A stretch of DNA of 33,241 bases from Bacteroidales bacterium (lineage in GTDB: Bacteria > Bacteroidota > Bacteroidia > Bacteroidales > Muribaculaceae): NCBI GenBank assembly GCA_014800525.1, contig JAAVFV010000050.1:1-33241 (forward strand). Direction: 5' to 3'. The notes beneath the pieces were generated by a model. The model searched no databases. It was not told where the DNA came from and saw nothing but the letters and a program-made list of their open reading frames with translations. Shown here in pieces: positions 33,121 to 33,241 of this stretch (its first letter is position 1; each line of letters starts with the position of its first letter). Position numbers and translations under genes: made by a program.

Positions 33121-33152
33121 AGGAGGCTGTGTCAAAATAGGCGCAGCCTCTT
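33121..33152 (+). terminator. Second hairpin of the TGTCAAAAT family
   Basis: GAGGCTGTG (33123-33131) pairs with CGCAGCCTC (33142-33150) with one G-T pair, loop TCAAAATAGG, and TTCTTTTT follows. It shares GGCTGTGTCAAAA with the hairpin at 12325 (GGCTGTATCAAAA) and the loop-side sequence at 1402. Confidence 0.65.
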
Positions 33153-33178
33153 CTTTTTAATATGTTGATAAACATAAA

Positions 33179-33212
33179 ACAAAGCCCTGACTTTCTCAAG
33201 CCGGGGCTTTGT
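33179..33212. terminator. Hairpin near the window end
   Basis: ACAAAGCCC (33179-33187) pairs with GGGCTTTGT (33204-33212). No gene is visible on the window side of it, so it may terminate a gene beyond the window on the opposite strand. Confidence 0.5.
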
Positions 33213-33241
33213 CATGTCAAAAAGTTTTTGTAACTTTATGA

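Overview
The window looks like chromosomal DNA of a gut-type Bacteroidales; I would guess Muribaculaceae from the gene mix, but that is inference. The main direct sign is the Bacteroidetes promoter grammar: a -7 box TAnnTTTG with TTG/TTTG about 20 bp upstream, seen before the C10 protease, its deleted copy and the fructose-bisphosphate aldolase. Starts mostly lack Shine-Dalgarno sequences. Surface proteins carry lipoboxes, and the gene set includes a DcaP-like porin, C10 (streptopain) protease, serpin lipoproteins, a FucP-type sugar transporter and Gmd/Fcl.

Layout. 1-1373 (+): the 3' end of a WecC-type UDP-ManNAc dehydrogenase, then PgeF (laccase-domain protein), closed by a 26-bp perfect hairpin. 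1487-5131 (-): an unrecognised large lipoprotein and a DcaP-like porin. Between them lie three 20-bp palindromic sites spaced exactly 40 bp apart. 5221-5880: a scrapyard in which fragments of an AbiEii-type toxin and its probable upstream partner are joined to the 3' end of a serpin gene. 6009-6758: a hexapeptide acyltransferase. 7460-12294 (+): the most distinctive region, two protease-serpin cassettes. Cassette 1 has an intact secreted C10 cysteine protease followed by a lipoprotein serpin. Cassette 2 has a second intact serpin preceded by a protease gene that has lost its whole catalytic part. 12409-12906 (-): thiol peroxidase Tpx. 13161-16598 (+): AspT-AspD, an aspartate:alanine exchanger with aspartate 4-decarboxylase, a proton-motive and acid-tolerance module.

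16757-27204 is a polysaccharide region. It has one glycosyltransferase on +, then a long - strand run: DnaQ-like exonuclease, MFS transporter, Wzx-like flippase, GT2, GT4, an F420-hydrogenase-beta-like ferredoxin protein, a polysaccharide pyruvyl transferase and a secreted GH18 enzyme. A 189-bp nested inverted-repeat element sits between the flippase and the GT2 gene. 27269-31677 (-): Fcl and Gmd (GDP-L-fucose synthesis), a PfkB sugar kinase and a FucP-like transporter. 31990-32991 (+): class II fructose-bisphosphate aldolase with a strong promoter and a strong terminator.

The best candidate for something undescribed is the protease-serpin locus. It behaves like an effector and surface-inhibitor pair with repeated duplication, loss of the protease but not the inhibitor, and amino-acid differences between near-identical serpin copies concentrated in the reactive-centre loop. 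Second are two non-coding patterns: the 40-bp-phased palindromes at 3484-3583, and a dispersed 17-bp motif (TTAAWTTTGAAYACTTA, six copies) that forms inverted-repeat elements.
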